64,000 nucleotides of DNA from Deltaproteobacteria bacterium (lineage in GTDB: Bacteria; Myxococcota; UBA727; VGSZ01): the NCBI GenBank assembly GCA_020850995.1, contig JADZDP010000116.1:1-64000 (forward strand), given 5' to 3'. How positions within the stretch are numbered: the stretch's first letter is position 1; each line of letters starts with the position of its first letter. The notes under the pieces were generated by a model. That model worked only from the letters and a program-made list of their open reading frames with translations. It was not told the DNA's origin and made no database searches. Shown one piece after another: positions 34,984-46,366 of this stretch. The position numbers were made by a program, and so were the translations under genes.

Positions 34984-35128
34984 GAATCTGGCAGGAAATC
35001 TGCTGTGCGACCCGATGGCTGCGTTGCGGGTCCCTCCGCTTCGGCGTCACGTACCTCGGTACGTTCGCCTCGCGGCCCCGCCCGCGCCTCGCCAGCGGGC
35101 CGCTCGCGACGATTTCCTGCCAGATTCT
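34983..35128. repeat. 146-bp palindromic element with perfect 18-bp inverted ends
   Basis: 34983-35000 (AGAATCTGGCAGGAAATC) and 35111-35128 are perfect inverted copies. The centre at 35055/35056 is also palindromic (CGTAC-CTCG-GTACG), and the arms between are imperfectly complementary, so the element folds on itself. It occupies the whole gap between the HAD phosphatase stop and the convergent kinase gene. Its inner part shares CTGCGTTGC followed by CGGG with the element at 23029-23191, suggesting one family. It may also act as a bidirectional terminator. Confidence 0.75.
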
Positions 35129-35136
35129 GAGCAGGC

Positions 35137-36087
35137 TCACCCGAGCGCAGCGTCGAGCTCGGCGCGTGTCGGGAGCGCGGGGATGGCCCCGTAGCGGGTG
35201 GTGGCGAGCGCGCCGGCGGCGTTGCCGCGCAGCGCCGCGGCGGCCACGCGCTGATCGCTGACGTCGCGCGGCTCCTTGATGCCGAGCCGCACCCACGCGT
35301 CGAGGAATGCCGCCACGAAGGCGTCGCCCGCCCCCGTGGTGTCGACGACCTCAGCGCCCAGGCTAGCCACGTGCACCGGATCGATGTCTGGCGAAAACAC
35401 GCTGCAGCCGCGTTCGCCGCGCGTGACCACCACCGCCGTCGCCCCGCGGGCCAACAACTGGCCGACGCCCTCATCGCGCTCTTCGCCGGTGAGGAAGTGC
35501 AGCTCACCCTCCGAAACCTTGACGATGTCGGCGAGCGCCATGGCCTCGATCATGGTGCGTCGCGCAGTGTCCAGGTCGGGCCACAAGCGCTCGCGCAAAT
35601 TGGGGTCGTACGACACCCACGCGCCGGCGGCGCGCGCGCGCTCGGCGGCGGCGCGCGTGGCGGCCGCGCTCGGCTCGGCGATGAGCGAGATGCTGCCGAA
35701 GTGAAACACGTCGAGCTCGGGGCCGAACAACGCGTCGTCGAGGTGCGCGGGCGCGAGCAGCTGGTCGGCGCAGGGCTTGCGATAGAAGCTGAAGCTGCGC
35801 TCGCCGCGCGCGTCGAGCGCCACGAAGGCGAGCGCGGTGTTGGCCTGGTCGGTGCGCCGCACCCCGCGGGTGTCGACGTAGTGCTCCACCATGGTGCGCT
35901 CGAGGAAGTCGCCGAACAGGTCGCGCCCGAGCATGGTGATCATAGCGGCGCTGGCGCCGAGCTTGGCGGCGCCGCAGGCGACGTTGAGCGGTGCGCCGCC
36001 GGCCTGGCGCTTGAAGTCGTCGCCGCCGTTGACCTGCAGGAAATCGATGAGCGCCTCACCGAGGCAAAGGATGCGCGGGTCTCCCAT
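35137..36087 (-). CDS. PfkB-family sugar kinase (fructokinase-like)
   Basis: 316 aa from ATG 36087, which has GGAGG 5 nt upstream. Ribokinase fold: N-terminal GEALIDF, substrate region GGAPLNVACGAAKLG, and catalytic/anion-hole motif DTTGAGDAFVAAF. Closest in look to bacterial fructokinases; substrate specificity cannot be proven by eye. It would phosphorylate fructose released by the GH32 enzyme 7 kb upstream. The start overlaps the preceding secreted-protein gene by 32 bp. Confidence 0.88.
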   Translation of the reverse strand: MGDPRILCLGEALIDFLQVNGGDDFKRQAGGAPLNVACGAAKLGASAAMITMLGRDLFGDFLERTMVEHYVDTRGVRRTDQANTALAFVALDARGERSFSFYRKPCADQLLAPAHLDDALFGPELDVFHFGSISLIAEPSAAATRAAAERARAAGAWVSYDPNLRERLWPDLDTARRTMIEAMALADIVKVSEGELHFLTGEERDEGVGQLLARGATAVVVTRGERGCSVFSPDIDPVHVASLGAEVVDTTGAGDAFVAAFLDAWVRLGIKEPRDVSDQRVAAAALRGNAAGALATTRYGAIPALPTRAELDAALG

Positions 36088-37063
36088 GTGGTCCTCCATG
36101 CGTCTTGCAGACGGTCTCGATGTCATAGGGGCGCGGGTCCGGCACCCGGCCCGCGGCGATGTGCTCGTCGAGGATGCGCACCGAGCGGCTCGAGCAGCCG
36201 ATGGCCCGGTAGCGCGCGCGTTGCGCGGCGACGTGCGGGCGCGCCAGCAACCGACACTTCTCGCGCATGGCGCGCTCGACGGCGGGCCAGATGAGGTCGA
36301 CGTAGGTGTTGCCGTAGAAGCTCTCGTCCCAACACGGGTTGACCCACTCGCCGACGTCGAAGGGCCGCTGCAGCACCCAGCCGCGCGTCGTCTTCAGGAG
36401 CTCGGGGCGCTGCGCGTCGCACAGGCGCTGGAAGAACACGAGGCCCTGGTAGTTCGCCTCCAGGTCGGCGAAGGAGAAGATGCCGTCGATACCGAGCCCC
36501 CAGCCGCCAAGCTCGGTGGCGACGCCGATCTGATCGATGGCCGCGCGCAGCGCCGTGTCGTCGTTGTCACCGGCGGCGCGCCGCTCGCGATAGACCCGCC
36601 AGTAGCGCCAGCCGGTGGGAAAGAAATGCGCGATCTTGTCGGTGCTGAACGTGACATCGCCCACGCGCAGCTCGCGCTCGAGCGGCGCGACCGTCAGCGG
36701 CACCCACCAGAAGGGCACGTAGTGATAGATGCTCCTCGGGCGATACTCCTCGACGTCCTCGGTGTTGGTGCGCGGCGCGTAGTGCAGGCCAAAGTGCGGC
36801 TGCGCGCGCAACAAAAAGCGATATTCGGTCCAAAAGAGCCGCTCGGTCATGGCGTGCGCCGCATCGACGCAGGACATCGAGGACCAGGCGCTGCCGCGGT
36901 TCAGATCGCGCAGCGCATCGGTGAACACCTGGTTGTAGCGGCGGTTGAGCGCTGTGCGCGAGTCGTCGAGCGGGCGGTGCCAGGGATAGAAGTCGTCGCC
37001 CTCACCCGCGTGCGCGGCATGCGTGACGAGCGACGTCAACGCGATCAGGGCGAGCGCACGCAT
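36056..37063 (-). CDS. Secreted hypothetical protein
   Basis: 335 aa. Signal peptide MRALALIALTSLVTHAAHA with cleavage before GEGDDFYP. Start ATG 37063 chosen because GAGG lies 8 nt upstream. The mature part is rich in aromatic residues (FYPWHRPLDDSRTALNRRYN, YHYVPFWWVPL, FFPTGWRYWRVY) and contains a few Cys (SCVDAAHAM, RLCDAQ, NPCWDESFYGN). No domain recognised. FSTDKIAHFFPTGWRYW..Y and GIFSFADLEANYQGL suggest a membrane-lipid or envelope role, but nothing firm. It sits between MeaB and the sugar kinase on the same strand, overlapping the latter. Confidence 0.72.
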   Translation of the reverse strand: MRALALIALTSLVTHAAHAGEGDDFYPWHRPLDDSRTALNRRYNQVFTDALRDLNRGSAWSSMSCVDAAHAMTERLFWTEYRFLLRAQPHFGLHYAPRTNTEDVEEYRPRSIYHYVPFWWVPLTVAPLERELRVGDVTFSTDKIAHFFPTGWRYWRVYRERRAAGDNDDTALRAAIDQIGVATELGGWGLGIDGIFSFADLEANYQGLVFFQRLCDAQRPELLKTTRGWVLQRPFDVGEWVNPCWDESFYGNTYVDLIWPAVERAMREKCRLLARPHVAAQRARYRAIGCSSRSVRILDEHIAAGRVPDPRPYDIETVCKTHGGPHGRPAHPLPR

Positions 37064-37073
37064 GTCCATGGCC

Positions 37074-38047
37074 TCACGCACCGCGCGCGAGCCGCGCCAC
37101 CAGCTCGCGCGCGGCCGCGCTGGCGCTGATGCGCCCGGCGCGCACGTCGTCGATGGCGCCGGGGAGCGCGGCGCGCACCGCGGGGTGCTCTTGCAGCAGC
37201 GCGAGCAGCGCGCGCTCGAGCGCCTGCCACAACGCGCGCTCCGCCTGCGCCGCGCGGCGCACCTCGAGCAGGCCCGCGTCGATCAGCGCCTGCCGGTGTG
37301 CGCGCACGCCGTCCCAGAGGCGGTCCACGCCCTGGCCCTCGAGGGCGCTCACCACGAGCACCGGCACAGTGATGCCGGGCACGCTCTTGAGGAACAGGTG
37401 CGCGGCGTTGGCGTAGTCGGCGCGCGTGCGCTCGGCGTCGGCCACGCGCGCGCCATCGGCCTTGTTGACCGCGATGACGTCGGTGCGCTCGAGCAAGCCG
37501 CGCTTTTGCCCTTGGAGCTCGTCGCCGCCGCCGGGGGGCAAAAGCAGCACCACGGTGTCCACGAGATCCGCGATGGCGATCTCGCTTTGCCCAACGCCCA
37601 CGGTCTCCACCAGCACCACCGAGAAGCCAGCGGCCTCGCACAAGAGCAGCGCGTCGCGCGAGTGCGGCGCGGTGCCGCCGAGCATCCCCGTCGACGGCGA
37701 GGGCCGAATGAAGGCGCGCTCGCTGGCCTGCAGGCGCTCCATGCGCGTCTTGTCGCCGAGCAGCGAGCCGCCGGTGGTGGGGCTCGTGGGATCGATCGCG
37801 AGCACGGCGACCTGCTCACCACGCGCCACCAACAGACAGCCGAGCGCCTCGATGAGCGTGGACTTGCCGACGCCCGGCGGCCCCGAGATGCCCACGCGCG
37901 CGGCCGCGCCGGTACTCGGCAGCACCAGCTCGAGCAGACGCGCGGCCTCGTATTGGTCGTCCTCTCTCGCGCTCTCGACCAGCGTGATGGCACGGGCCAA
38001 CGCGCGGCGATCGCCGGCGCGCACCGCGTGGGCCAGCTCGTCGACGT

Positions 38048-38051
<4 letters not shown>
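37074..38051 (-). CDS. meaB: Methylmalonyl-CoA mutase-associated GTPase (G-protein chaperone)
   Basis: 325 aa, GTG start 38051 overlapping the mutase stop as GTGA. P-loop GPPGVGKST, then [29 protein letters not shown] and NKADGA, as in MeaB/ArgK. It loads and protects the adenosylcobalamin of methylmalonyl-CoA mutase. Coupling to the mutase gene supports the assignment. Confidence 0.93.
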
Positions 38052-40174
<2,123 letters not shown>

Positions 40175-40279
40175 GCCTCGGATTTGCCTGCGCGCGCAGG
40201 CGGGTGCAACCCCGTGGTGCCCCCGCGCGCGCTACGGGGTTCCCTTCCCAGTGCGACCCCGCGCCGCTATCTAGGCCTC

Positions 40280-41017
40280 GTGCGTCTCCTCATGATGGCT
40301 TTCGTGCTCCTCGCCAGCGCGACGGCGCTGGCCGTGCCGCGCGTGTACCTGGTACCGCTGCGCGCACCCAACGTCGACCGCGCCGTCACCGAGGTGCTCG
40401 CGGAGCAGCTCCTGGTGTCTGCCCGTCGACACCAAGGGCTCTACGAGGTGCTCGGCGCCACCGACCTCAAGACGGTCCTCGATCTCGAAGCGGCCAAGGC
40501 GGCCATGGGCTGCGACAGCGACTCCTGCGCCAATGAGATCGCCGATGCCCTCAACGCCGAGCAGCTGCTCGCGGGCCAGGTGGGCCGCATCGGCGACGTG
40601 TGGCTCTTGACGCTGACCCGCACCGAGAAGTCGACGCTGAAGGTGCTGAGCCGCGTCTCGGTGGAGGCACGCGGCGACTCCCCCTCGGCGCTCTTGCCGC
40701 TCATCCCCAGCGTGGTCGACGAGGCGCTCGGCGTGGAGCGGCCGCTCAAGGTCTGGGCCTGGACCGGCGGCGCGGTCGCGGGCGTCGGCGTGCTCGCGCT
40801 CGCCGGCGCTGGCGGGCTCTATGCGTTGTCGCTGGTGGAGTTCGAGGCCGCCAAGACCGCGCTCGATCCCGCCGAGTTCAACGTCACACGTGCGGCGCAG
40901 GCGAGGGACTGGAGCAAGGGCTACTACACGGCCTTCGTCGTCACCGGGGCCACGGGGGGCGGGCTCGTCGTCGTCGGCGCGGCCACCGTGGTGATTTCGC
41001 TCCTGGCGGAGGAGTGA
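40280..41017 (+). CDS. Secreted Myxococcota-type protein with C-terminal membrane helices
   Basis: 245 aa from GTG 40280 (ATG 40292/40295 are alternatives). Signal peptide VRLLMMAFVLLASATALA. The segment MGCDSDSCANEIADALNAEQLLAGQVGRIGDVW carries a Cys pair and a pattern recurrent in predicted periplasmic proteins of Myxococcota. Two hydrophobic segments near the C-terminus (WAWTGGAVAGVGVLALAGAG and the last ~25 residues) anchor it. Function unknown. It precedes the next lipoprotein gene by 2 bp, so they form an operon. Confidence 0.75.
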   Translation: MRLLMMAFVLLASATALAVPRVYLVPLRAPNVDRAVTEVLAEQLLVSARRHQGLYEVLGATDLKTVLDLEAAKAAMGCDSDSCANEIADALNAEQLLAGQVGRIGDVWLLTLTRTEKSTLKVLSRVSVEARGDSPSALLPLIPSVVDEALGVERPLKVWAWTGGAVAGVGVLALAGAGGLYALSLVEFEAAKTALDPAEFNVTRAAQARDWSKGYYTAFVVTGATGGGLVVVGAATVVISLLAEE

Positions 41018-41019
41018 CC

Positions 41020-43176
41020 ATGCGAGGCCCATCGGTTGCACTGCTGCTCATGGTGATCGCGCACCTCGCTGCGTGCCCCCCGGATTGGGACTCACTCCCC
41101 TTCCCCGATGCGGGTCCGGGCGAGGGCGAGGGAGAGGGTGAGGGGGACGTCTGCGCCGGCTCGCTCGATGAGCAGGGCCTCTGGCACGTCGCACCGGGCA
41201 TCGGGAACATCGTCGACATGATTCACGACGAGGGTGACAGGCTCATCGCCACCACCGAAGAAGGTGTGATCGCGGTGCTCGACGTAGATGGCGTCGTCAC
41301 CTCCCTCGGGCAGTGCCCGGGTACGCCAGGCCAGGGGCAGCTGCTGCGTGCGTCGACCGGGGTCTTGATCCGCACGGGCGACAATCAGCTCTGCGCCCTC
41401 GCACCGGGCGGTGAGGAGGCGCAGCAGGTGCAGGTCTCTGCCGGTGGGCCCGCCGACCTCAGTGTCGGCGGCGCCATCTTGGTCGATGGCTCGGTCACCA
41501 CCGTGCTCGTGGCCTACGGCATCGATGACACCACGCTCGCCCTCGCGACCTACGAGGTCACCAGTGACGGGCTCCTGGCCTCGCAGGGGAACCAGGTTGC
41601 CGTGACATCCGCGGGCACAGCGGCGCGGCTCGAGCGCGTCGGCGATGACGACCGCGTGGCGGTGGTGACCATCCAGGGTGCAATCTACGAAGCAACCCTC
41701 AGCGACAGCGGCGACATCGACCTCGCATTCCTCGGCCAGCTCGACGAAACTGCTTGGCAAGCGCAGGTGGCCCTCGGTCGGCCGTCGGCGAGCGGTACCC
41801 CCGTCGTGGTCTCGGTCGCCGGCGAGCACTCCGACGTGAAGGTACGAACCGGTGTCTGGGAAGATGGTCCGCAGTTGTGGGCGCCGGTCGCCCGCAGCGA
41901 TCGCTTCCGCCTGGCGGACGACGACCTGCCTGCCGGCGTCCTTCTCAGCTCCGGCGGCTGCGTGGTGCACTACGGCGACTATGGCTACCTCGGGGTGCAG
42001 GCGACCACGACCGCAGCCATGGAGCCCGCCAGCGGCACGTTTCGCGCGAAAGACCTGCAGCGCCTGGCGCGCGGCGTGAGTGATGGATCGCTCTGGGCGC
42101 TGACGACCACCGGAGGCGTGGGCCGTTGGGACAGCGACGAGCCCTTTTGTGTGGGGCCACTGTCGCCCCCTGCGTACGCGCTCGCGCTCCCGGCGCCGTC
42201 GAGCGGCGCCATCTTGCCGCTGGCCGATGGCGCGGCGCTCATCCCGCTGACCGCTGGCCTGGCGCGCGTGGCGGTGCCCTTCCCCGCAACGCCCGACGTC
42301 GCCTTCGCGGGGCGGGCAGTGAAGGCGGTGTTCCTCGACGACACGAGCGCGGCAGTGCTGGTCGTGTTCGCGTCTGGTACGGCACGACGCATGGACCCAA
42401 ACAACCTGAACCCCCTCGGCACCGAGCTCTCCCTCGGGGTGACGCCCGCGGGCGCGGAGGAGGTGGAGCGGCTCGATACCATCGCCGTCGTGGTTGACCC
42501 ATTGAACCCGGCAGCGAACCTGTTCTGGGTCGCGGCCATCGAGAGCGGCACCCGTGTGCTGCAGCGCTGCACGTGGTCCGCCACTTCCGAACCGAGCTGC
42601 GCTCTCGCCGCAACCATTCCAGCTGGGCCGCAAGAGCTCATCCCTGCCAATGATCGCATCGGTGGCCTTGGTGTGGTTGGCGATGCGATCGTGGTGCTGA
42701 TGTCATCGGGTGTTCGCGTCGCACAGCTCGACGCGCCGCACGACACACTGCTCGATTGGGATGCCGGCGTACTCGAGCTTCCGCCATCGCCCGAGGAGTT
42801 CTTCACCCATTCCCTCATCGGCGCCGAGCTGCACGCCTTTTCCTCGACGTGCACCTTGGTTGCCGGCTTCGGCCCGCGGCTTCAGCGCCTCGGGGTCGCG
42901 TACGGCACGGAGTTCCTCGAATCTGCCGACGCAGTGGATCGCGATCCCTATCAGTCCACGCTCATCCCGGTGTGCGATGGCACCACGATCCTCAGCACCG
43001 GTGGCCGCGGCGCCACGTTCTACGCGCGCACCTTCGATCCCGCGACCTGCACCCTCGGGGAGCCCAACGTGCTCGGGCCGGATCGCCCGAAAGACCGCGT
43101 CAGCGCGGCTGCCGAAGCCGGCGGTTACGTGTGGGTCGCCGAGGGCACCGAGCTGTGGCAGTTGCCGGCGCCATGA
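41020..43176 (+). CDS. Large lipoprotein with Gly-Glu linker, propeller-like
   Basis: 718 aa. GGAGGAG lies just before ATG 41020. Lipoprotein signal MRGPSVALLLMVIAHLAAC, then a short Pro-Gly-Glu linker (GPGEGEGEGEG) typical of secreted proteins in Myxococcota, then ~650 residues of beta-rich sequence with repeated G..VV...G/L.RV patterns that look like propeller blades. No catalytic motif. Third-position GC appears a little lower than in the neighbours. It ends close to the convergent PEGA kinase gene. Function unknown. Confidence 0.75.
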   Translation: MRGPSVALLLMVIAHLAACPPDWDSLPFPDAGPGEGEGEGEGDVCAGSLDEQGLWHVAPGIGNIVDMIHDEGDRLIATTEEGVIAVLDVDGVVTSLGQCPGTPGQGQLLRASTGVLIRTGDNQLCALAPGGEEAQQVQVSAGGPADLSVGGAILVDGSVTTVLVAYGIDDTTLALATYEVTSDGLLASQGNQVAVTSAGTAARLERVGDDDRVAVVTIQGAIYEATLSDSGDIDLAFLGQLDETAWQAQVALGRPSASGTPVVVSVAGEHSDVKVRTGVWEDGPQLWAPVARSDRFRLADDDLPAGVLLSSGGCVVHYGDYGYLGVQATTTAAMEPASGTFRAKDLQRLARGVSDGSLWALTTTGGVGRWDSDEPFCVGPLSPPAYALALPAPSSGAILPLADGAALIPLTAGLARVAVPFPATPDVAFAGRAVKAVFLDDTSAAVLVVFASGTARRMDPNNLNPLGTELSLGVTPAGAEEVERLDTIAVVVDPLNPAANLFWVAAIESGTRVLQRCTWSATSEPSCALAATIPAGPQELIPANDRIGGLGVVGDAIVVLMSSGVRVAQLDAPHDTLLDWDAGVLELPPSPEEFFTHSLIGAELHAFSSTCTLVAGFGPRLQRLGVAYGTEFLESADAVDRDPYQSTLIPVCDGTTILSTGGRGATFYARTFDPATCTLGEPNVLGPDRPKDRVSAAAEAGGYVWVAEGTELWQLPAP

Positions 43177-43195
43177 CCAGTCACGCTCACGTCGA

Positions 43196-45136
43196 TCACA
43201 GTGTCCAGTCTTGCTTGAGCGTCTCGCCGTTCTTGACGGTGATCTTCTTGGTCACGTCCTTGCCCGCGTCCTCGTTCACCAGACGCACCGTGTGCGCGCC
43301 CGCGCTGAGCGGAACCTTCGCCACGGGCGTCGAGCCCCAGGGCTGACCGTCGATGCTGATCTTGGCCCACGGCGTGGTCTTCACCGTCAGAAAGCCCTTG
43401 CCGCTCTCTGGCGGGGGCGGCTGCGGGGCCGCCGCGGTCGGTGCCACGCAGCGGCTGCCCACGCGCGTGCTCCCCGCGGGGCAGGGCTCGACGCCACGCT
43501 GCTTCTCCAGGCGGAGCACCAGCGCGACGCGTTCGCCCGGCTTGCCCGCCACCTCACGTGAGGCGCGGTAGCGATCCTTGCCACGCTCGAGCAGCGCCGT
43601 GAGCGCGTGCGCGCGATCGGGATCCACCGCCAATTCGATCGGCGTCACCCCCACCTCGCGATCGTCAATGGTGATGGTGGCGCCCGCTGGGATGCTGGTG
43701 AGCGCGAGCGTCGCCTTCTGTGGCGCGAGCATCGCCATGATGCCGCGCATGTCGCCGGCCGTGAGCGTCACCTTCTCGACGCGCGGCTCGTGCCCCGGCG
43801 CGCTGATCTCCACCTCGTGCTCGACGTTGGGCACCACCTCGACCGTGACCGGCGTCGTCCCCACCTCGGCGCCGTCCACGCGCACGCGCGCGCCGGCAGG
43901 CTGCGCGTCGACGGCGATCTTGGGCGCGGCTGCCACCGCGGGTGCGATCGGCGCCGGCTCTTGCGGGAGCAGGACCAGCGCCGACGCCGCTGCCGCAAGC
44001 ACGAGCGCCATGACGACCCCGGCGGCGATGCCCACCGAGGCCTTGCTCTGGCCCACCGGCGTCACCACCGTGGGCGCGGTGGGAGGCTTGTCCCCGTGTG
44101 CCAGGTTGATGACGAAGTTGTTGGCGCCCGACGGTGTCAGGTCGACGGTCTTGGCCGAGATCTCCTCGCCCAAGGTGTCGCCGACGAAGCGCGCCGTCTC
44201 CAGCTGTACGTTCTTCAGGCCGCGCACGTCGAGGTACGCCTTGAGCTCCGCGCCGGCGTCCGCCAGCGTGGGATAGCGCCGCTCCACGTCGCGCTCGATC
44301 ATGCGCGCGACGATGCGCGACAGCTCCGGCGGGCAGCTCGGCTCCGCCTCGACCAGCGGCGGCATGGGCGCGTGCAGCACGGCGCGCAGCACCTCGATGT
44401 CGTTGCCGCCGCTGAACAGCTTGCGCCCCGCCACCAGCTCCCACAGCACCACGCCGAGCGCGAACTGGTCTGTGCGCCCGTCGACCTGGCCGCCCATGAT
44501 CTGCTCGGGCGCCATGTACTGCACCTTGCCCTTGAGCAAGCCGGTGGCCGTGCGCGACGAGCGGTTCGCGGCCTTCGCGATCCCGAAGTCGACCACCTTG
44601 GTGACGCCGTCGGTGCGCACCAGGATGTTCTGCGGGCTCACGTCGCGGTGCACGATGTGCAGCGGCGTGCCGTGCAGGTCGCAGGCCTTGTGTGCGTGGT
44701 CCAGTGCGTGCGCGGCCTCGTGCACCACGAACGCCGCCACGTCGACGGGCATGCGCCGCTTGGCGCGCTCGGCGGCGCGCGCCAGGCGCGACAGGTTGTC
44801 GCCGCGGATGTACTCCATGGCGATGAAGTAGGTGCCGTTCCACAGCCCCACCTCGTAGATGCTGACGATGTTTGGGTGATTGAGCGTGGCGGCGACGCGC
44901 GCCTCGTCGAGGAACTGGTTGACGAAGTCCTCTTGCGCGGCCAGGTCGGGCAAGAGGCTCTTCAGGATCACGAGCCGATCGAAGCCGGCCACACCCGACT
45001 GCCGCGCCAGGAACACCTCGCCCATGCCGCCGATCGCGAGGCGCCGGATGATCTGGTAGCGCCCGAACACGAGCTCGGACGTCTGCGGGGCCACGGAACC
45101 CGTTGCGGCGCCAGTGGGCGTGGTGGTGGGAGCCAC
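43196..45136 (-). CDS. Transmembrane Ser/Thr protein kinase with three PEGA-like domains
   Basis: 646 aa, GTG start 45136. Kinase domain residues ~25-290: IGGMGEVF glycine loop, VILKSL lysine, HRDVSPQNIL catalytic loop, DFGIAKA and APEQIMGG. One membrane helix (~375-398). Outside: PEGA repeats with QPAGARVRVDGAEVGTTP, IPAGATITIDDREVGVTP and TPWAKISIDGQPWGSTP. PEGA domains occur on bacterial envelope sensors and may bind wall or surface polymers. The HRDVSPQN variant is common in myxobacterial kinases. Divergent from the following TPR-like gene, 129 bp apart. Confidence 0.9.
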   Translation of the reverse strand: MAPTTTPTGAATGSVAPQTSELVFGRYQIIRRLAIGGMGEVFLARQSGVAGFDRLVILKSLLPDLAAQEDFVNQFLDEARVAATLNHPNIVSIYEVGLWNGTYFIAMEYIRGDNLSRLARAAERAKRRMPVDVAAFVVHEAAHALDHAHKACDLHGTPLHIVHRDVSPQNILVRTDGVTKVVDFGIAKAANRSSRTATGLLKGKVQYMAPEQIMGGQVDGRTDQFALGVVLWELVAGRKLFSGGNDIEVLRAVLHAPMPPLVEAEPSCPPELSRIVARMIERDVERRYPTLADAGAELKAYLDVRGLKNVQLETARFVGDTLGEEISAKTVDLTPSGANNFVINLAHGDKPPTAPTVVTPVGQSKASVGIAAGVVMALVLAAAASALVLLPQEPAPIAPAVAAAPKIAVDAQPAGARVRVDGAEVGTTPVTVEVVPNVEHEVEISAPGHEPRVEKVTLTAGDMRGIMAMLAPQKATLALTSIPAGATITIDDREVGVTPIELAVDPDRAHALTALLERGKDRYRASREVAGKPGERVALVLRLEKQRGVEPCPAGSTRVGSRCVAPTAAAPQPPPPESGKGFLTVKTTPWAKISIDGQPWGSTPVAKVPLSAGAHTVRLVNEDAGKDVTKKITVKNGETLKQDWTL

Positions 45137-45265
45137 GCCTCGAGCATAGCGAGGACGCTCCCGAGCATCGCGACCTGTCTCCCGCCGTGCTGGTGTAGGC
45201 GCTGGTGCGCAGCGCCTGTCCCCAGGTAGCAGGCGGGCGCGAGTGGGCGCTACCCTCGGCGTGGC

Positions 45266-46366
45266 ATGTGGCGCATCGTCGTCGGGCTCCTCGTCGTCGC
45301 GCTCGCAACGTCTCCCGCGGCGTTGGCGGGGGCACCGGTGCCGGCGACGAGCCACCTCGACAACGCCGAGCTCATCAAGCGCGCGCGCGCGCAGTTCGCC
45401 GAGCTCGAGTACGACGCGGTGCTGCCCTTGGTCACCGAGCTGCTCGCCCGCGGTGACGCCGTGCCCATCGACGTGCGCCTCGACGCCTATGTGCTCGAGG
45501 GCTCGTGCCGCGCCATCGTGGGCGATCCCATCGAAGCGGAGAAGCCCTTCCGCGCCCTGTTGCGCGGCCGCCCCGACTTCGAGCTGCCGCGGGACACCCC
45601 GCCCAAGATCATGTCGGTGTTTCGCAAGGTGCAGGCAGAGGAGCGCGCCATCGTCGACGAGATGAGGACGCTCACCCGCGCGCGGCACGTGCGCGAGATG
45701 GAGCTCGTCGGGGCGCACCCGAGCGCACTGCAAGGCGGGCGGCCCGCGACCTTCTCGTACCTGCTGAAGGACCCAAACGGCGCCGCCAGCGCGGTGCGCG
45801 TGCAGTACCGCAAGCAGGGCGAGCCCGCGTTCTCGTCGCTCGCGCTCCTGCGCGACCAGGTGACGGGCACGTGGAGGGGCGTGTTGCCTGCCGAGGTCAC
45901 CGCCAACCCTGGCGGCGCCACGCTGGAGTTCTACGTCGAGACCGCAGACGCTGCGGGCCCGTTGCTCTCGGCGGGCTCGGCCACAGCGCCGCTCACCGCC
46001 GCGCTGACGCCGGGCCAGGTCGATCACAGCGCGCCGCCGCCACTGCAACCGTGGGTGGTGTGGACGGGCGCGGGCATCAGCGCCGCTCTGCTCGCCACCG
46101 GCGCCTCCTTCGGCGCGGGCATGCTGGTGGTGCAGCAGGACCACCGCCAGCAGGCGGAGCTCTCGGTCGAGGTCCCGCAGCTCGCGCCCGAGCTGAAGAC
46201 CAAGGAGACGCTGGGCATCTCGCTCGCTTGGACGGCCGACGGGCTCTTCATCGCGTCGGGCGTCGCGGCCCTCGCCACCGGCGCGGCGGCGCTGTTCTTC
46301 ACCGATTGGGAGGGCCGCGCCGACGCGGCTGAGGCCACGGCCGCGACCCCACCGCCGGGCACCTGA
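45266..46366 (+). CDS. Secreted/membrane hypothetical protein of Myxococcota type
   Basis: 366 aa. Signal peptide MWRIVVGLLVVALATSPAALA; residues ~30-130 helical and TPR-like (HLDNAELIKRARAQFAELEYDAVLPLVTELL). A beta domain covers ~140-245; two hydrophobic helices follow (~255-285 and ~315-345). The tail is Pro/Ala-rich. No catalytic motif. The stop overlaps the start of the esterase gene (TGATG). Together with the PEGA kinase on the other strand it may belong to envelope signalling, but that is only proximity. Confidence 0.72.
   Translation: MWRIVVGLLVVALATSPAALAGAPVPATSHLDNAELIKRARAQFAELEYDAVLPLVTELLARGDAVPIDVRLDAYVLEGSCRAIVGDPIEAEKPFRALLRGRPDFELPRDTPPKIMSVFRKVQAEERAIVDEMRTLTRARHVREMELVGAHPSALQGGRPATFSYLLKDPNGAASAVRVQYRKQGEPAFSSLALLRDQVTGTWRGVLPAEVTANPGGATLEFYVETADAAGPLLSAGSATAPLTAALTPGQVDHSAPPPLQPWVVWTGAGISAALLATGASFGAGMLVVQQDHRQQAELSVEVPQLAPELKTKETLGISLAWTADGLFIASGVAALATGAAALFFTDWEGRADAAEATAATPPPGT

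Noticed and set aside
45197..45217. Hairpin AGGCGCT...AGCGCCT upstream of the TPR-like gene
   Set aside because: A 7-bp stem is expected by chance at this GC content, and no T-run or regulator context supports it.
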